A DNA stretch of 64,000 bases from Solanum dulcamara (taxonomy: Eukaryota; Streptophyta; Magnoliopsida; Solanales; Solanaceae), in NCBI RefSeq assembly GCF_947179165.1, contig NC_077244.1, positions 74,198,144 to 74,262,143 of the forward strand, read 5' to 3'. Positions 45,356-64,000 of this stretch are shown one piece after another. The notes beneath the pieces were generated by a model. It worked only from the letters and a program-made list of their open reading frames with translations, was not told the DNA's origin and did not search any database. The position numbers and the translations under genes are program-made. Positions within the stretch are counted from its first letter, which is position 1, and each line of letters starts with the position of its first letter.

Positions 45356-48300
45356 TCACTTAATATCTCGAAGACGACGCATTCCAATTTTGTATCTCAT
45401 TTTCTCAAAGGTTGATGTTGGCAATGCTTTGGTGAACATATCCGCCAAATTGTCACTTGAACGAATTTGTTGGACATCTATTTCACCCTTCTTTTGAAGA
45501 TCATGAGTGAAAAAGAATTTTGGTGAAATATGTTTTGTTCTGTCTCCTTTGATGTATCCTCCCTTCAGTTGAGCTATACATGCAGCATTGTCTTCATACA
45601 ATATTGTTGGAGCGTCTTTTGTCAAAGAAAGACCACATGTTTCTTGAATGTGTTCAGTTATTGATCTTAACCAAACACATTCTCGACTTGCTTCATGAAT
45701 GGCTATTATCTCTGCATGATTTGAGGAAGTGGCAACCATAGTTTGCTTTGTTGAACGCCATGATATAGCTGTACCACCACATGTAAATAAATAGCCTGTT
45801 TGCGATCGACCTTTATGGGGATCAGATAAATATCCCGCATCTGCATAACCAATCAATTGTGACGTGGAATCATTTGAGTAAAACAATCCCATATCAATGG
45901 TACCTCGAAGGTATCTGAATATATGCTTAATTCCATTCCAGTGTCTGCGTGTTGGTAAAGAACTAAATCTTGCTAACAAGTTTACTGAGAAAGCTATATC
46001 TGGTCTAGAATTGTTGGCAAGATACATTAATGCACCAATTGCACTAAGGTATGGTATTTCAGCACCAATAAGTTCTTCATCATTTTCATAAGGCCGAAAC
46101 GGATCTGTATTAATATCAAGAGATCTCACAACCATTGGAGTACTCAATGGGTGTGCTTTATCCATATAAAATCTCTTTAAAATATTTTCAGTATATGTTG
46201 ACTGATGGACAAATATTCCATTTGTAAAATGTTCAATTTGTAGACCAAGACAAAATTTTGTCTTTCCAAGATCTTTCATTTCAAACTCCTTTTTCAGGCA
46301 TTTTACTGCCTTTGAAAGTTCTTCTGGAGTTCCAATAATATTTAAATCATCAACATATACTGCTATTATGACAAATTCAGATCCAGACCTTCTCATAAAG
46401 ACACAAGGGCAAATTGGATCATTTTTATATCCTTCTTTTAGCAAATATTCGCTAAGACGATTGTACCACATTCGCCCTGATTGTTTCAACCCGTACAAGG
46501 ATTTTTGAAGTTTTATTGAGCAATTTTCTCGAGAATCCTTGTATGCTTCAGGCACTTTGAACCCTTCGGGAATTTTCATAAAAATATCGTGGTCCAATGA
46601 GCCATATAAATAGGCAGTGACCACGTCCATTAACTGCATTTCAAGCTTTTCATGAACTGCCAAATTCATTAGATACCTAAAAGTAATTGCATCCACCACT
46701 GGGGAATATGTTTCCATATAGTCAATGCCAGGTCTTTGCGAAAAACCTTGGGCTACAAGTCGTGCTTTATATCTTACGACTTCACCCTTTTCATTTCGTT
46801 TACGCACAAAAACCCATTTGTGCCCTACTTGCTTGACACCTTCAGGTGTTCGAACTATTGATCCGAAAACTTCACGTTTTTCAAGTGAAGTTAACTCTGC
46901 TTGAATTGCATCCTTCCATCTTGGCCAATCATTTCTCTGTCTGCATTCATCGACAGATTTTGGTTCAAGATCCTTATCTTGTTGCATTATTTCAATGGCA
47001 ACATTATAAGCAAAAATATTATCGACCACAATATTATTTCGGCTCCACCGTTTTTCTGTCGAGACATAACTTATTGAGATTTCTTCATTCTCATTATTTT
47101 CAGGTACTTGGACCTCCTCGGTGGTATCACCATTTGTTGTGTCTCTGGGCTCTTCTTGAGCACTCGCCTCCAAATTATGATCATTTTGATCATTTATTCC
47201 TTTCCTTTTCCGAGGATTTTTATCTTTGGAACCAAATGGTCTTCCACGTTTTAAGCGTGGTCTAGACTCATTTGCCTGAACAAGTTGTCCTACCGGGACA
47301 TCAACTCGAACTTGAGCATTAGCAGCTGGGATATGCGATTTAGTAACCCGTGGAAGGTTAGTAAATGCATCCGGCAGTTGATTTGCAATATTCTGCAAAT
47401 AAATCATCTTTTGAACTTCTTGCTCACATTGATTTGTTCGAGGATCTAAATGAGATAGTGACAATGAATTCCAATCTATCTCATTTTTCATCTGCTTATG
47501 TTCTCCCCCTAATGTTGGGTATACTGATTCATCAAAATGACAATCAGCAAATCTTGCCGTAAATAAATCTCCAGTCATAGGTTCCAGATATTTTATAATA
47601 GAAGGAGATTCATACCCAACATATATTCCCAACCTTCTTTGGGGACCCATCTTTGTGCGATGCGGTGGAGCAATTGGGACATATACCGCACACCCAAATA
47701 TTCTAAGATGGGATATATTTGGCTCCCTTCCAAACGCCAACTGTAATGGGGAAAATTCATGATAATTTGTTGGCCTTACGCGCACAAGTGCTGCTGCATG
47801 CAAAATAGCATGCCCCCATACTGAAATAGGAAGTTTTGTCCTCATTAGCAATGATCTAGCTATCCATTGGAGGCGTTTAATCAATGATTCTGTTAGACCA
47901 TTTTGTGTATGTACATGAGCGACCGGATGCTCAACTTTTATTCCAATCGACATACAATAATCATTAAATGATTGAGATGTGAATTCACCAGCATTATCAA
48001 GACGAATTGTCTTTATTGCATAATCTGGAAATTGTGCTCTTAACCTTATAATTTGAGCTAACAATCTCGCAAAAGCCATGTTGCGAGTTGATAATAAGCA
48101 CACATGTGACCATCTTGTAGATGCATCTATCAAGACCATATAATATTTGAATGGTCCACATGAAGGGTGAATTGGCCCACATATATCACCCTGTATACGT
48201 TCCAGAAACGCAGGGGATTCAATCCCAACCTTAGTTGCTGATGGTTTGATAATCAGTTTTCCTTGGGAACAAGCAACACAAGAGAATTCCTTAGATTGAA

Positions 48301-48835
48301 GAATTTTCTGATTCTTCAAAGTGTGTCCATGTGAATTCTCAATAATTCTGCGCATCATATTATAACCGGGATGGCCCAACCGGTCATGCCAAATGATAAA
48401 ATCATTAGAATCAGTAAACCTTTTGTTTACAATGGCATGTGATTCAACAGTACCAATATTTGTATGGTACAACCCAGAAGAAAGTGCAGGTAATTTTTCG
48501 TGCACAATTTTCTTCTCCATATTTATTGTAGTAATATAAAGGTATTCAACATTTCCTTCATTTGCAGTCTCAATATGATAGCCATTTTGGCGAATAACCT
48601 TGAAACTTAACAAGTTTCTTTGAGACTTACTACAATATAATGCATTATCAATTACCAATATCGTTCCTCTAGGTAGTAATAAGACTGCTTTTCCAGAGCC
48701 TTCAATTAATTTTGTACTACCAGATATTGTATTGACATAGGCCTTTTTCATAATCAAATGACAAAAATATTTCTTTTCTTTTAATATCGTATGAGTTGTG
48801 GCACTATCCAAAATGCACATATCTCCATTATTCAT
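45356..48835 (-). CDS. Copia pol polyprotein (protease, integrase, reverse transcriptase, RNase H), intact frame
   Basis: A single 1159-codon frame without stops. The order of domains is: a protease-like start with CILDSATTHTIL (active site D-S-A instead of the common D-S-G); a GAG-pre-integrase HHCC region with WHDRLGHPG at about residues 150-200; the integrase core with the acidic triad in GDICGP, RLDNAGEF and NGLTESLIK; reverse transcriptase starting near WVFVRKRNEKGE, with the YVDD box; and RNase H with GYADAGYLSD, SSNHAEIIAIHEA and a final DMFTKALP. All key residues seen are present, so pol may be functional. The first Met is at 48835, but the true polyprotein start is unclear because gag is separate. 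Confidence 0.95.
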   Translation of the reverse strand: MNNGDMCILDSATTHTILKEKKYFCHLIMKKAYVNTISGSTKLIEGSGKAVLLLPRGTILVIDNALYCSKSQRNLLSFKVIRQNGYHIETANEGNVEYLYITTINMEKKIVHEKLPALSSGLYHTNIGTVESHAIVNKRFTDSNDFIIWHDRLGHPGYNMMRRIIENSHGHTLKNQKILQSKEFSCVACSQGKLIIKPSATKVGIESPAFLERIQGDICGPIHPSCGPFKYYMVLIDASTRWSHVCLLSTRNMAFARLLAQIIRLRAQFPDYAIKTIRLDNAGEFTSQSFNDYCMSIGIKVEHPVAHVHTQNGLTESLIKRLQWIARSLLMRTKLPISVWGHAILHAAALVRVRPTNYHEFSPLQLAFGREPNISHLRIFGCAVYVPIAPPHRTKMGPQRRLGIYVGYESPSIIKYLEPMTGDLFTARFADCHFDESVYPTLGGEHKQMKNEIDWNSLSLSHLDPRTNQCEQEVQKMIYLQNIANQLPDAFTNLPRVTKSHIPAANAQVRVDVPVGQLVQANESRPRLKRGRPFGSKDKNPRKRKGINDQNDHNLEASAQEEPRDTTNGDTTEEVQVPENNENEEISISYVSTEKRWSRNNIVVDNIFAYNVAIEIMQQDKDLEPKSVDECRQRNDWPRWKDAIQAELTSLEKREVFGSIVRTPEGVKQVGHKWVFVRKRNEKGEVVRYKARLVAQGFSQRPGIDYMETYSPVVDAITFRYLMNLAVHEKLEMQLMDVVTAYLYGSLDHDIFMKIPEGFKVPEAYKDSRENCSIKLQKSLYGLKQSGRMWYNRLSEYLLKEGYKNDPICPCVFMRRSGSEFVIIAVYVDDLNIIGTPEELSKAVKCLKKEFEMKDLGKTKFCLGLQIEHFTNGIFVHQSTYTENILKRFYMDKAHPLSTPMVVRSLDINTDPFRPYENDEELIGAEIPYLSAIGALMYLANNSRPDIAFSVNLLARFSSLPTRRHWNGIKHIFRYLRGTIDMGLFYSNDSTSQLIGYADAGYLSDPHKGRSQTGYLFTCGGTAISWRSTKQTMVATSSNHAEIIAIHEASRECVWLRSITEHIQETCGLSLTKDAPTILYEDNAACIAQLKGGYIKGDRTKHISPKFFFTHDLQKKGEIDVQQIRSSDNLADMFTKALPTSTFEKMRYKIGMRRLRDIK

Positions 48836-49448
48836 CTTGAATTCAATTGAAGACTGATAAATTTATTTATCTTCATAAAATAAAAATGCATTGTAAGAAA
48901 TAAAATAAGTAACAATTTTGCTAGAAAAACATAAGTCCTTTTTTTTAAAGTTAAATTATGGTAATTTATAATTAAAAAAAAATTATATGATTCAATTATG
49001 ATGAATGTTACAATAATTTAGTTTATGGAATTGTATACTTATTAACCTTAAATAAATATTATACACAAGTATTAAAAACAAATATAAAATATTATAAAAC
49101 ATTAATATAATATTATTCATCATGTATAGATAATTTGTTTATTGACAAAAATAATACAATCATTATATATTATTAATGTCTAAAACATTAACAAGAATAA
49201 ATAGTTATTATAATGACATTAAATAAGGCGAATATTATTTTTAGTAACAATATGATATTAAGATTAAATAATAGCACACTAATAGTAATTAATTACAACA
49301 TTGTAAAATAGCACAATGTAATAAATAATATACAATTATCATAAAAATGTAACCTTGATTATTATTTTTTTTTTCTTCAAATACATAAACGTAAAAACAC
49401 AATAATTCAAAGTACATGATAACATATTGAAAAACATGAAATTAAACA
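48836..49448 (-). other. AT-rich, stop-filled spacer between copia gag and pol
   Basis: 613 bp, extremely AT-rich, with stops in all minus-strand frames. It lies just after the gag stop and just before the protease start. It looks intron-like: the pol side ends ...TTCAATTGAATTCAAG before ATGAATAATGG. Arabidopsis copia elements are known to use an alternatively spliced gag-pol RNA, which would fit, but no splice pair is proven here. Confidence 0.7.
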
Positions 49449-50501
49449 TCAATTAAGATCCTTAAAAAAATCTTCAACCTCCAAATGAGTAATATCATTG
49501 AGGTCATTAAAATCATCATCTCTTAAGGCCATATTTGCTTCAATATTATCATTATTCAAAGGCCTTGCCTCAACATTATTTTCGAACGCCAAGTGTGACT
49601 CTATCCGAGCATTAGAAGAAGAGGCACCACCTCTATTTGCCTTTCTTTTAAAAGAATTTTGATAAAGTCTTACAAAATGCTCAGGCGTCCGACATTCATT
49701 TTTCCAGTGGTCTTTCATGCCACAACGATGACAGTTACTTTTTGAAGGGCCATTTTGAGAACTGATATTGTTCTCCCTTTTATGTTGACCACCACCACGA
49801 CGATTATTATATCGTCCTCTACCATTGCCACGCCCACACACATTATTATGACCTTGATATTTATTATGTCTTCTTTCAGACTAGCCATGTGCTTTTACCA
49901 TATTTGCCTCCGGTAACGGAGCAGTTCCAGTGGAACGGGCTTCATGATTTTTCATTAAAAGGGCATTATGTTGTTCAGCCACCAGAAGGCATGATATCAA
50001 TTCAGAGTATTTTTTAAAACCCTTTTCACGGTATTGCTGCTGTAATATTACATTAGAGGCATGAAAAGTAGTTAGTGTCTTTTCTAACATGTCCTCATCA
50101 TTTATATTTTCCCCACATAATTTTAATTGGGAAGTTATTCTAAATACATCAGAATTATACTCAATTACGGTTTTAAAATCTTGAAACCGTAAGTGCATCC
50201 ACTCATAACGAGCCCTTGGCAATACCGTTGCCCTGAGGTGGTCATACCTCCCTTTTAAGTCTTTCCACAATTCAAGTGGATCTTTCACTGTCAAGTATTC
50301 CATTTTTAGGCTTTCATCTAGATGATGACGAAGGAAAATCATAGCCTTTGCTTTATCCTGACTTGATGCTGTATTTCCTTCAATTATAGCATCACCAAGA
50401 CCCTTAGCGGTAAGGTGAATTTCAGCATCAAGTACCCATGACAAATAATTTTTACCAGAAATATCAAGTGCCACAAATTCCAATTTTGACAAGTTTGACA
50501 T
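49449..50501 (-). pseudogene. Copia gag with one in-frame stop
   Basis: A capsid-type gag of 350 codons (MSNLSKLEFVALDISGKNYL, a UBN2-type copia gag). A TAG at 49881-49883, codon 207, divides it into 206 and 143 codons in the same frame. Downstream of the stop are an RG-rich basic stretch and a CCHC knuckle CHRCGMKDHWKNEC. A single point change separates it from a full frame, so this copy probably makes only truncated gag unless the stop is read through. Confidence 0.85.
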
Positions 50502-50614
50502 GATGAAAATTAATTTGAAAGTAACAAAGATAACTTAAAAATTAAATTTCTTTAGTAGATATACCTGATATAGAAGTTAATTTTCTGAAAAATTAGAGCT
50601 TCGTGCTGATAACG

Positions 50615-50900
50615 TGTTATGAATTAACTAACTTGACAATTTTATAAAGGAAGAAGAACAAGAGAATATGTATATAGAAAGTATTAATAGAGAGAGTAGT
50701 AATATAGAGAGAGTAATAGTAATTCTTTCTTTTATGTGTTTGTGTGTTTTTACATTGAAGTTTAAGGCTATATTTATAGTCATATTTACAAGTGGAGAAA
50801 AATATTAATGGGCATTTTACCCACTTAAAAAGTAAATGGACTATCCACCATTTTAAGTGGACAACCATTTTACTTGGTTGATATTACTTGGTTGATAATA
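50615..50900 (-). repeat. 5' LTR of the copia element
   Basis: 286 bp, collinear with 44853-45138. The inner flank reads CGTTATCAGCACGAAGCTC on the minus strand, the expected place for the primer-binding site; I could not match it to the usual tRNA-Met 3' end. Confidence 0.93.
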
Positions 50901-50905
50901 TTCCT

Positions 50906-51309
50906 ACAATTCGCTTGTCTTATATTGCTCTATTTTATAACAGAAATCTTGTAGTAATTAATTTGAATGGAAAACATTGTCAATCATTTAATTGACCAGC
51001 TATATGTGATTGAAGCATAGTTAGTAGAGAAATACGACTAACTACTTCTACCACGCTTCTAACAAGTATCACAAGCGTAGTAACTTTTGCACTAATTTAT
51101 AGAACATTGAGAATCTGCCGATATTAAAGTTTTCGATTTTGGCAAAGAACCAATAGATCCATAGGCTTAAGAGGGGAAAAAACTTGCTGCTAGCATTAAA
51201 TTTCAAAATTTGAAGTTCAAAGGAAAATCAGCCAAGACAACAATACAGTAAAAGCATAAAAGTATGGATATCATTCCTAGAAGGAACATGAAAAATAGAA
51301 GCACCAAGC
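50906..51309. other. 3' flank of S11 copy B
   Basis: From about 51050 it is homologous to the copy A flank at 39520-39858, for example TTGCTAGCATTAAGTTTC against CTGCTAGCATTAAATTTC, but is more diverged than the 5' half. No gene. Confidence 0.65.
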
Positions 51310-53429
<2,120 letters not shown>

Positions 53430-53585
53430 GACTGAGTGTTACCAAGGACGCAGAACTCAACGAGGATAAATTCTCTGAAGCAAAAACCCTAATTCGCAGA
53501 AAAGAATTTAGAGTTGGCTTAGAGAAAGTTATATACTCTAGGCAGGTTAGGTTAGAAACTGTGGACTGGACTTGCAAAATGGGCC
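53430..53585 (-). promoter_or_regulatory. Promoter and leader of S11 copy B
   Basis: Nearly identical to copy A: telo-box AAACCCTAA at 53484-53492, TATA-like at 53529-53538, site II TGGGCC at 53580-53585. The second site II of copy A is changed here to TGGACT, so copy B has one site fewer. Confidence 0.72.
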
Positions 53586-53646
53586 AACTTACGGATGGAC
53601 TCAAAATCCAACCAACTAAAATTGTAAAAATTTCATGGTGTTCTAT

Positions 53647-54036
53647 TGAAAAAATTACTTACTTTTTAATAAATAATTATTAATTTTAACGATTATTTTA
53701 TTTATCACCATTTATATCAATACATAATAATATAATGATAAATCTGTTATGTATTAAAAGTAATTATACATGCAATATAAATATATGATAAGTGTTTTAA
53801 AATATATTATGCTTGTTTGGTAACAAAATTGACATAATGTATTATAAGTGTATTAAAGTGTGTGATAAATATATAATTTATGATTAAAACTTCTATAATA
53901 TGTGTTTCATAAATTATTTTCGGTAATATGTATTAAAACTGTATTATAAATATATTATAAGTGTCCAACGAAAAAAATATATTATTATTATAAATGATAA
54001 ATATTTTCTTAATATAACGTATCTATGTAACTTTCC
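53647..54036. mobile_element. 390-bp Mutator-like insertion upstream of S11 copy B
   Basis: The sequence is absent from the matching place in copy A, where GTGTTCTATTTGGACAC is uninterrupted (42081-42097). Here GTGTTCTAT (53638-53646) and GTATTCTAT (54037-54045) flank it, a 9-bp target duplication with one mismatch. Ends TGAAAAAATTAC and, in reverse complement, GGAAAGTTACAT are weak inverted repeats. AT-rich and non-coding. Confidence 0.75.
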
Positions 54037-54045
54037 GTATTCTAT

Positions 54046-56285
54046 TTGGACATTGCTATTTAGTTTGCACTTATTTTTAACTATTTTTTTTAATATTTAC
54101 TATTTTTGAATAACTCAAGGCATATAACGTTTAAACTTGAATAACTCGAGCCATATAGCGTCTAAACTCAAATGTGATTGAAGTTTAGGCAAAAATATTC
54201 GAAGTTCCAAGAAAATAATTGAACTTTAGTCATACTCACATGTGTTTGAACTTCACTCCTAAAAGAAGTTAGGAATGTGTGCATTTCAATACACTAATAG
54301 CCATTTGCGAGGTAATTGTGTTCACACTTTGATATCTACAATAGCCATTTGATCATGTTTTATTTTCTATCACAATTTTAAGAGCAAATCTATCGAGATG
54401 AAAGCTGGAAAAGGAGAGTTAGAGAGCAAGAGATCAAAATAAACATTGAATTATGCTTTTGACAGACCATCTCATTGATGTTAGTTATTTAAAATGTGTG
54501 GTTAGTTGTATTCAAAATGTGTTGTTTGTACAATTCTTCATGTCATTTGCAAATTTTACACAATGATGTAATAAATTTTAAATTGTTAGCTTCCTACATT
54601 TTGTAGACAAAGTTACCTTAAGAGATAAATTAGAAATTGCATTTTAGTTGACATTTTTTATTTACAGTTGTACGCGCGTTTGTTGGGCGAAAAGAAGAGT
54701 AACAATTCAATTAAGATGTATGAAGAAAAAGAAAGGAATAAAAGGGCACATAACAAGTTAAAAACAGAAATGATGAGAAACTACATTTGAATAAATCGAC
54801 CTCAGTCCAAACTCGCTTGAACAAACAACCCAAAAAGTCTCAGATAAATTAATGAGCTCGAACATCCAGTCTACATAAATTATAAATAAAAACGGGTTTC
54901 AGACCTTTTCAAGAAACTTTCAACCAAATATACACCACAAGAGAAACAATTTCTACTACCGATCATTATTTATCCTCCACCTATCATGGCTACTATTGCC
55001 AAATTATATTATGTATTTTGTTTCGTTAGTGAATAAGTTTAGGAATATAAATTACAGTTATTGAATGCAATTATTAAACATAATTATTGACTGGGGCCTT
55101 TTAAAACAAAAATTATTGAATTCAATTTATAAAATGCAATATTTTTTTTTTGGTAACGCAGATTAACTTATATTAGATCAAAGAACAAGTACATGGGAGC
55201 TAGTATTCTCAACAGTGGGATACAGAAAGTGAGTACTAGTATATCTGTAGTATCTATAATAAATTATTGAAGTCAATTTATAAAATACAATGTGCAATTA
55301 TTGAACAAGATTTGTATAGTTGGACTTCTCTATAAAAAGCATTCTTACCTAACGACACGTTTTCCCGCAAAATTTCCTTTTTTGTGACATATTTGACCTC
55401 TTTGTAATAATTCTCTGCACAAAACAACAACCTAAAATAATATGTTCTTGGTAAAATTACCTCTTATATAATCACTGTTTTTCTTTTTGGTAATATAATA
55501 GTTCATTATTCTTGGAGAACTAGAATATCTAAGATTACTATACGAATTTCATACTTTCATAATTTTTTTTTACTATATTAAAAGAGTGAGTTAAATTTAT
55601 CAACATGTCTGCTTCACGAAAAAAAAATCATATTAAAGGGTGTATTGGTATTTTATGATAAGCTTCTTCTTTGTGTTGAGAGTGTACTTATTACTTTGGC
55701 ACTAATTATATCATTTTTTATGTTGGTATATACGTGTCTTTAAATGGTGCAACATAACTGGACACCACCTTTATATAGTTGTTAATATTTTTTAGTTTTG
55801 TATTTTGCTTTATTTCTTTAGTACTAATATTCTTTTTCCCTCGACGAAATGACTTCCCTTTTTTGTTTGAAAAATTTAAGTTTCAATGTTCTTCTCCTTT
55901 GGTGTTGGACGGTGTAGGTTAACTATATTTGCTTTAACTTTTATGTTTATAAGTGTTACAATTACATTCTCCAATAATCTGCTTGTTAGTCGATAAAGAA
56001 GTAAAATCAAGTAGTGCATCATATAAAATAAATGATAATAAGATTTTTAAAAGTAATATTTATTTTTATATTTTTATCTTTAAACATGTTTCCACCTCTA
56101 TCTTTATCTTTAAATATGTTTCCACCTCCATGTTATTTTTTAGAAACAATACATTTAAAAAACGAACGCAAAAAAATAAAAAGGGAAGTAGGAAGTGGTG
56201 GAAACAGGAAATTTATATAAGAGGTTCAAAAAAAATCAAGCACACCTAAAACTAAGCCTACAAATGCGCCTAAAATTAGAAAGGA
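54046..56285. other. AT-rich intergenic DNA
   Basis: The first 120 bp still align with 42579-42690. Beyond that I see no gene, RNA or clear transposon, only a T-rich tract near 55140 and a repeated TTTATCTTTAAACATGTTTC motif at 56075-56120. Confidence 0.55.
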
Positions 56286-56505
56286 AAAAAAAAGTGTGGT
56301 TAACAAGGTTCAAATCCACGAATTGACATAGGCAGGCGAAATATTGAATCCATTTACCACTAAGCTATGTCCTTTGACTTATGCTCAAGGGGTTCAATGA
56401 TAAATATATACACGCAAATCAAAAAATTTATCTTATATATACAGTGTAATTTTTTAATGAGTGGAACCCCCCTGAACCCAACGTAGATCCGCCTCTTGAA
56501 GTAGG
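56286..56505 (-). mobile_element. Transposon remnant with tRNA-like segment (possible SINE)
   Basis: On the minus strand GGACATAGCTTAGTGGTAAATGG resembles a tRNA 5' half with a pol III A box, and TATGTCA 30 bases on could pair with GGACATA. The right end reads AGAGGCGGATCTACGTTGGG, a terminus I know from nightshade repeats. Ends and target duplication are not defined, so SINE versus hAT-type MITE is open. Confidence 0.4.
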
Positions 56506-57340
56506 AAACATTCATAATTAATTACTCAATATTTCGTTTGTAACCACACAACATGCATGAATACACGTCTTTACTCACAAATGGATGATCACATAAATAG
56601 CGACCTTGTACAATTCAATTATCGATCGAATCGACGTATCAAGTAAATTTTTAAAGAGTGATCGAAATAAATTGTTTAAAGTATTTTTTAAATTTTAAAA
56701 TATGACCGATTTTGTTATAGTGTACACTTACACTGACGCACACTCTTTCTATCTTCGGCCCGAAATAATAATGATGTCTGCAATAGTGAATAACTACACC
56801 ATCACAAACACTAGTTTTATATATAAAGTGTGATTATTAAGCCAAAGATTTAATATTTAAGTTCCTACATAACATTAAAAAATAATAAAAAACCATTTTA
56901 TGAATTTATTTAACCTATCAATCAAATATTAAATTAATGCAATAACAAATACAATCATACTCAATTCCATGAAATATTGTTATAATGATAAACAATCAAT
57001 CACCATAGCAATTAAAATATGTCGAAATCAATCATGCTTAAACACAATGATGAAATTAGTATTTTGACTAAGATGTTTGAAATAGAAAAAATAGACATAC
57101 GAAAAGATTAAAGAAAATTCAATATCCATTATATATCTAAAAAATTAATTTTAATCATATGTAAATGACGTAACTTTATATCGAAAGATAAATCTCGACC
57201 CCTGCCAGAGAGTTTGTACTTTATAACATTGAATAGTACAATTTAAGCGGTTATAATCACGTGAAATCTTGGAGGCCGAAAGCACATTACGGTTAACGAC
57301 GAGTGTTTATTTGGCTATTAAGTTTATTAAACTTGGACTC
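56506..57340. other. Intergenic DNA upstream of the ubiquitin protease gene
   Basis: No gene or repeat recognised. Confidence 0.5.
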
Positions 57341-57350
57341 GGTATATAAA
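57341..57350 (+). promoter_or_regulatory. Putative TATA box of the UBP12/13 gene
   Basis: GGTATATAAA lies about 175 bp before the ATG at 57525, with a CT-rich leader between, as in many plant promoters. Confidence 0.6.
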
Positions 57351-57524
57351 GTGACGAAAATACCCTCCTGCACTCCAAAAACTTCTTTAATTTCTTTCAG
57401 TTTTTCCATTTTCCCTCGTTATTCTCTTCTCGTTCTCGAAGCTGATCCCTCTTACTTCCATTTTCTTCCAAAATATCTTCTGAATTAACTTGAATTCGCT
57501 CGAATTTCTTCATCGATCACCATT

Positions 57525-63505
<5,981 letters not shown>

Positions 63506-64000
63506 GTCAGTGCTCTTTTAGTCTAGCAAGTGCCAGCTATTGTTCCATGATTTCAAAATTTTAGACTGTCAAGTGTTCTTCTGCTCTTGGATATGTCTGT
63601 TGCTTTTCCTCTATATACTAGATTAGTGTATGTGCGTTCCACGTGTTAGTCGCGTAAAAAAATTGTACTTTTAAATATTATAGGTAGATTTGTGTCTCAC
63701 TGAAAGTAAGCAAATAAGACAATACTAATAATTAAAGAACTCCAATTTTTAAATGATGATAAAAATAAGCATGAAACAAACGCGAGGAACACTTTTTATG
63801 TATAGATGACATATATAAACATATACCTGACCAATAGCGGGGCAAGAATTAGGATGAAATCTGGCAGGACTTTTGCGTCTTCTATCAACATTATTGCTAG
63901 AAAACATTGAGCCAAAATAACCTAACAACGGGTTTGGAAAAAAAATAATAATTGAAGTGAGTATTTATTGAACACGAAACGCAAGAAAATCAAATAAGAT
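63506..64000 (+). other. UBP intron 9, runs off the edge
   Basis: The next expected exon (a conserved INDRYEFP-like start) is not found here. From about 63620 the sequence (GTGTATGTGCGTTCCACGTG) looks like an inserted repeat, not classified. Confidence 0.55.

Larger units (their letters stand above)
44853..50900 (-). mobile_element. Complete Ty1/copia LTR retrotransposon, young
   Basis: LTRs at 44853-45138 and 50615-50900 (286 bp each) differ at only about four positions. Perfect 5-bp target repeats TTCCT lie at 44848-44852 and 50901-50905. On the minus strand the order is LTR, gag, AT-rich spacer, then protease-integrase-RT-RNase H, polypurine tract (CCAAGGGGGAG) and LTR, which is copia order. 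At a commonly used plant LTR rate the divergence suggests well under one million years; that date is rough inference. It sits between the two S11 copies and so inserted after they duplicated or into their spacer. Confidence 0.96.

Noticed and set aside
46846..47265. 139-codon plus-strand open frame
   Set aside because: Antisense shadow of the intact copia pol frame.

Overview
The window is nuclear DNA of a flowering plant, almost certainly a nightshade (Solanaceae, probably Solanum). It is AT-rich, its genes are broken by many short GT-AG introns, and it carries the (TTG)n-tailed LINE/SINE 3' ends and 'GGGGTCGTTTGG' MITEs that I associate with Solanaceae. The genus is inference; the eukaryotic plant assignment is secure.

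Four protein genes are well supported. (1) SMC3, the cohesin ATPase subunit, fills 1194-22536 on the minus strand. I could resolve 25 coding exons giving 1051 residues in one frame; the C-terminal ATPase half lies beyond the left edge. (2) and (3) Two tandem copies of the 40S ribosomal protein S11 (uS17) gene lie on the minus strand at 39859-41871 and 51310-53429. Each has six exons and 159 codons. (4) A UBP12/UBP13-type ubiquitin-specific protease (MATH plus C19 peptidase) starts at 57525 on the plus strand and runs off the right edge. One intact tRNA-Lys(UUU) gene lies at 38419-38490, with two decayed relatives upstream.

The rest is transposon-derived or empty. The 8.8-kb intron 12 of SMC3 has collected a gag-protease-only gypsy element, a SINE, three LINE 3' ends and tandem duplications. 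A MITE and a broken copia element sit directly upstream of the SMC3 promoter. The 26-39 kb stretch holds a C-depleted segment, a foldback element, a 2-kb solo LTR with a perfect 5-bp target duplication, a MuDR-type transposase fragment, a rearranged gypsy LTR pair and the tRNA-Lys neighbourhood. Between the S11 copies lies a complete, young Ty1/copia element (44853-50900) with an intact pol frame and one stop codon in gag.

The S11 duplication is a natural experiment. Each copy is the empty-site reference for an insertion in the other, and the 5' halves are more alike than the 3' halves, which suggests gene conversion. SMC3 carries one textbook U12-type AT-AC intron and two GC-AG introns; both S11 copies share a GC donor. 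I found no evidence of a new multi-gene system. The interesting material is gene architecture, recent transposition and paralogue homogenisation.
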